Shown piece by piece: positions 61,442-64,000 of a stretch of 64,000 bases of DNA; position 1 is the first letter of the stretch; each line of letters begins with the position of its first letter. Made by a program: the position numbers and the translations under genes. Source of the DNA: Brotonthovivens ammoniilytica (GTDB taxonomy: Bacteria > Bacillota > Clostridia > Lachnospirales > Lachnospiraceae); the NCBI RefSeq assembly GCF_025566885.1, contig NZ_JAOQJQ010000001.1:248001-312000 (forward strand), given 5' to 3'. The notes under the pieces were generated by a model, which searched no databases, was not told where the DNA came from, and worked only from the letters and a program-made list of their open reading frames with translations.

Positions 61442-61470
61442 TTTTCAAATATAGTGAATTTTGCTATAAT
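61442..61470 (+). promoter_or_regulatory. promoter of the Asp23-family gene
   Basis: TTTTCA at 61442-61447, 17 bases, TATAAT at 61465-61470 preceded by TG (extended -10). Confidence 0.6.
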
Positions 61471-61509
61471 AGACAAAAGTATGAGAAATAACAATGAGGA
61501 GGTAGCATT

Positions 61510-61887
61510 GTGACTGACGATAGAAAAGGATATAAGATCAGAGAGGACAATCTTGGAGAAATTCAGATTGCAGATGAAGTGGTTGCTATTATTGCGGGAC
61601 TGGCTGCAACTGAAGTGGAAGGTGTCAGCTCAATGGCTGGAAATATAACAAATGATCTGGTAAGCCGTCTTGGAATGAAGAATCTTTCTAAAGGGGTGCG
61701 TATCTCAATGAACAGCAATGTAGTATCCGTAGATCTTGCAATCAATATTGCATATGGATATGAAATTCCGGTTGTGTCCGAAAAAGTTCAGGACCGTGTG
61801 AAAACCGCTATTGAAAATATGACGGGGCTGGAAGTGGACAAAGTTAATATCCGGATTGCACAGGTAGATATGAAAGCGGAAAAATAA
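61510..61887 (+). CDS. Asp23/Gls24-family envelope-stress protein
   Basis: A 125-residue Asp23 (DUF322) protein. Motifs are IADEVVAIIAGLAATEVEGVSSMAG and VSVDLAINIAYGYEIP and NIRIAQV. This type lies upstream of nusB in many Firmicutes (YqhY-like), where it influences fatty-acid supply or the envelope. The start is GTG 61510 after GAGGAGG. Confidence 0.92.
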   Translation: MTDDRKGYKIREDNLGEIQIADEVVAIIAGLAATEVEGVSSMAGNITNDLVSRLGMKNLSKGVRISMNSNVVSVDLAINIAYGYEIPVVSEKVQDRVKTAIENMTGLEVDKVNIRIAQVDMKAEK

Positions 61888-61980
61888 GATAGGCCAGATG
61901 TGCGGCAATTAGGAGAAGAAACATGTTATAAAAACGGATCCGGATTGTGTATAAAGCATACAGGAATGAATCTTAAATTT

Positions 61981-62010
61981 CAGGGTGCTGTTTTGCCGGC
62001 ACCCTGCTTT
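61981..62010 (+). terminator. hairpin between the Asp23 gene and nusB
   Basis: A perfect 8-bp stem (61981-61988 with 61999-62006), 10-base loop, CTTTA. The T-run is short, so some read-through to nusB is likely. Confidence 0.5.
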
Positions 62011-62116
62011 ACATATTCAGAAGAAATACGTTTGGTGCGGCATTCTGTGGCAGATCGTATCTGTGGTACAGCGCCGTTATGGTAATAATAAATTAAGAAA
62101 CTCCCGGAGGAAAAGA

Positions 62117-62512
62117 ATGAGTCGAAGAGAAATCAGGGAACAGATTTTTAAAATGCTGTTCCGGGTGGAATTTTACACCCAGGAGGAACTGCCGGAGCAG
62201 ATAGAGCTGTTTAAGGAAGATCTTGAAAATATCAGCCCGGCGGATCTTTTGTACATTGAAAATAAAATAACTAAAATCAAAGAAGTTCTGGATACCATTG
62301 ATGAGGCTGTAAATGAAGCTGCAGAAAAATGGAAAACTTCCCGTATGGCCAAGGTAGATTTAACGATTATCCGGCTGGCCGTATATGAAATGCGTTATGA
62401 TGAGGAAATACCGGTTTCCGTGGCCATTAATGAGGCGGTAGAGCTGGCAAAGAAATTTGGAACAGACGAATCGGCCGGATTTGTCAATGGTATTCTGGCC
62501 AAGTTAGTATGA
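62117..62512 (+). CDS. nusB: transcription antitermination factor NusB
   Basis: A 131-residue NusB, MSRREIREQIFKMLFRVEFY, with the family's C-terminal EIPVSVAINEAVELAKKFGTDESAGFVNGIL. It works with NusE at boxA in rRNA transcription. The start ATG 62117 follows CGGAGG; the longer frame from 61985 crosses the hairpin and is not real. It overlaps xseA by four bases. Confidence 0.96.
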   Translation: MSRREIREQIFKMLFRVEFYTQEELPEQIELFKEDLENISPADLLYIENKITKIKEVLDTIDEAVNEAAEKWKTSRMAKVDLTIIRLAVYEMRYDEEIPVSVAINEAVELAKKFGTDESAGFVNGILAKLV

Positions 62513-63720
62513 CAAAAAATATTTATTCGGTAAAACAGGTAAATACCTATATTAAAAATATGTTCGCCCAGGACTTTATGATGAATCATATTTATGTCCG
62601 GGGTGAGATTTCCAACTGCAAATATCATACATCCGGGCATATTTATTTTACTATGAAGGACGAAACAGGGACCTTAAGTGCTGTGATGTTTTCTGGCAGC
62701 AGAAAAATGGGACTGGGATTTCGGATGAAAGAAGGGGACAAGGTAGTTGTTCTTGGAGCTGTCCGGGTATATGAAAGAGACGGAAAGTATCAGCTGTATG
62801 CGGAGAGCATTATACTGGAAGGCGCCGGTCTTTTATATCAGAAATATGAGCAGTTAAAACAGGAATTGGAAGAGATGGGGATGTTTGCGGAAGAATATAA
62901 ACAGCCAATCCCCTCTTATCCGCGTACCGTTGGAGTTGTCACAGCGCCCACCGGGGCTGCAGTACGGGATATCCAGAATATTGCATCCAGAAGAAACCCC
63001 TGCGTCCAGCTTGTGCTGTATCCGGCCCAGGTTCAGGGCGAAGGTGCGGCACAGAGTATTGTAAAAGGAATCCGTGCCCTGGAAGATTACGGTGTGGATG
63101 TTATGATTGTAGGCCGGGGAGGTGGCTCTATTGAAGATCTATGGGCTTTTAATGAGGAGATCGTTGCAAGGGCCATCTTTGAGTGCAGAGTACCGATTAT
63201 TTCAGCGGTGGGGCATGAAACGGATACAACTATTGCTGATTATGCTGCAGATCTGCGTGCACCTACACCATCTGCGGCAGCAGAACTTGCTGTCTTTGAT
63301 CTGCGGGGGATACTTGCGGAGCTTGACACAAAGAAAATGCATTTAAACTGCGCTATGGTACGGCGATTGGAGCAGACAGCAGGGATTCTGGAACAATATC
63401 GAACCAGGCTGAATTATTATAACCCTCAAAATCAGCTTCAGGAAAAACGTCAGATTTGTGATGAATTAAAAGAACGTCTCAGCTGGCGTATGGAGCGGCT
63501 CCTAAAAGACAGAAAGCATAAGCTTCAGATGTATGCTTCCCTTCTTGACGGCCTGTCGCCTCTTAAGAAAATAAGCGGGGGCTGCGCTTTAGTAACAGAC
63601 AGAAACGGCAGACTGATACAGACTGTGGGAGAACTGCAGCCGGGAGACCAGATCGCGCTGAGAATGAAGGATGGGGAAGCGTCAGCCCAAATTACAGAAA
63701 GGTCAGTGACAAATGAGTGA
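62509..63720 (+). CDS. xseA: exonuclease VII large subunit
   Basis: A 403-residue XseA. It has the N-terminal OB fold (VRGEISNCKYHTSGHIYFTMKDE), the catalytic part (VGVVTAPTGAAVRDI, VIVGRGGGSIEDLWAFNEE, SAVGHETDTTIADYAADLRAPTPSAAAEL) and the C-terminal coiled region. It degrades single-stranded DNA. It overlaps xseB by eight bases. Confidence 0.97.
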   Translation: MTKNIYSVKQVNTYIKNMFAQDFMMNHIYVRGEISNCKYHTSGHIYFTMKDETGTLSAVMFSGSRKMGLGFRMKEGDKVVVLGAVRVYERDGKYQLYAESIILEGAGLLYQKYEQLKQELEEMGMFAEEYKQPIPSYPRTVGVVTAPTGAAVRDIQNIASRRNPCVQLVLYPAQVQGEGAAQSIVKGIRALEDYGVDVMIVGRGGGSIEDLWAFNEEIVARAIFECRVPIISAVGHETDTTIADYAADLRAPTPSAAAELAVFDLRGILAELDTKKMHLNCAMVRRLEQTAGILEQYRTRLNYYNPQNQLQEKRQICDELKERLSWRMERLLKDRKHKLQMYASLLDGLSPLKKISGGCALVTDRNGRLIQTVGELQPGDQIALRMKDGEASAQITERSVTNE

Positions 63721-63934
63721 AAAAGAGCACCAGGAGATTTCTCTTGAGGAAATGTTTCATCAGCTGGATGAGATGATAGAACAAATGGAACAGGATCAGC
63801 TTCCTTTGGATCAGGCTTTTGCCATGTATGAAAGCGGATTGAAAAAATTAAAACAGTGTAATGAAAAACTGGATATAATAGAAAAGAAAATGCTGGAACT
63901 GAACCAGAATGGTGAGACGGTTCCGTTTCAATAG
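63713..63934 (+). CDS. xseB: exonuclease VII small subunit
   Basis: A 73-residue XseB with the two-helix family pattern (EEMFHQLDEMIEQMEQDQLPLDQAFAMYESGLKKLKQCNEKL in parts). It is the partner of XseA. Confidence 0.95.
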   Translation: MSEKEHQEISLEEMFHQLDEMIEQMEQDQLPLDQAFAMYESGLKKLKQCNEKLDIIEKKMLELNQNGETVPFQ

Positions 63935-63950
63935 AGTTTGAGGTTAGGCC

Positions 63951-64000
63951 ATGGAAATCAGACAGGAAATTGCCATCCACACAAGTCAGGTGGAGGACAT
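63951..64000 (+). CDS. start of a gene, probably polyprenyl synthetase (IspA-like), cut by window end
   Basis: ATG 63951 opens the frame MEIRQEIAIHTSQVEDI, running off the end. GAGGTTAGGCC before it is a usable RBS. ispA normally follows xseB in Firmicutes, and its N-terminus has a similar QVEEIL-type segment. The call is from position mainly. Confidence 0.45.
   Translation, partial: MEIRQEIAIHTSQVED

Overview
The window reads as a chromosomal segment of an anaerobic, endospore-forming Lachnospiraceae-type Firmicute. The evidence is the full spoIIIAA-AH operon with spoIVA and a SpoIIM-like gene, a Gram-positive LexA box at recA, a tryptophan T-box, butyrate-kinase fermentation genes, electron-bifurcating NfnAB and strong GGAGG ribosome binding sites throughout. 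The gene content would suit a flavonoid- or phloroglucinol-using gut butyrate producer such as Eubacterium ramulus, but the species is inferred and not shown.

Layout. 1-5.4 kb: a partial LUD-domain gene (minus strand), an ABC exporter, a DUF2156 protein and two tandem COG0523 (CobW-type) GTPases, the first with a 50-residue His/Asp metal-binding tract. 5.4-8.9 kb: a T-box with a TGG (Trp) specifier controlling a trpXYZ-type uptake system. 9.1-13.7 kb: a compact catabolic cluster (cupin, SDR, 3-hydroxyacyl-CoA-dehydrogenase-like enzyme, cyclase-family hydrolase, BKACE/DUF849 lyase, zinc-ribbon small protein). Together these families match the anaerobic phloroglucinol pathway known from Clostridium scatologenes: reductase, cyclohydrolase, 3-hydroxy-5-oxohexanoate dehydrogenase, triacetate lyase. 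13.8-21.1 kb: a GntR regulator, a frameshifted Rpn-type gene, a conserved hypothetical, ptb-buk and nfnAB. A near-identical 16-bp box lies at the gntR promoter and again, with a second weaker box, at the ptb promoter, so the regulator, catabolism and butyrate/ATP branch may be co-regulated. The lyase would feed acetoacetate and acetoacetyl-CoA to butyrate formation, Ptb-Buk would yield ATP, and Nfn could supply NADPH for the ring reductase.

21-33 kb: an HxlR regulator, a C_GCAxxG_C_C protein, malQ, a LysR regulator, spoIVA, purine nucleoside phosphorylase, an amidohydrolase, rnhA, alaS, a GH3 lipoprotein and rpsU. 33.5-43.6 kb: spoIIIAA-AH, deoB, prfC, recA and recX. 43.8-48.4 kb: SseB-like genes, a preQ1-riboswitch-like leader and the queD-queE-folE-queC-queF operon. 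48.4-54.3 kb: a NUDIX hydrolase, spoIIM, xerD and shikimate-pathway genes (DAHP synthase and aroE on minus, aroD-aroK on plus). 54.4-64 kb: tRNA-Arg(CCG), an SH3-domain membrane protein, a hypothetical, an RluF-type pseudouridine synthase, ligA, a chromate-transporter-family protein, an Asp23 protein, nusB, xseA, xseB and the start of a probable prenyl-transferase gene.

Three copies of a structured 130-155 bp repeat (26.3, 45.3, 54.5 kb) each begin one base after the T-run of a terminator. One lies between the probable preQ1 leader and queD. All calls rest on reading the sequence and on recall of families; no database search was possible.
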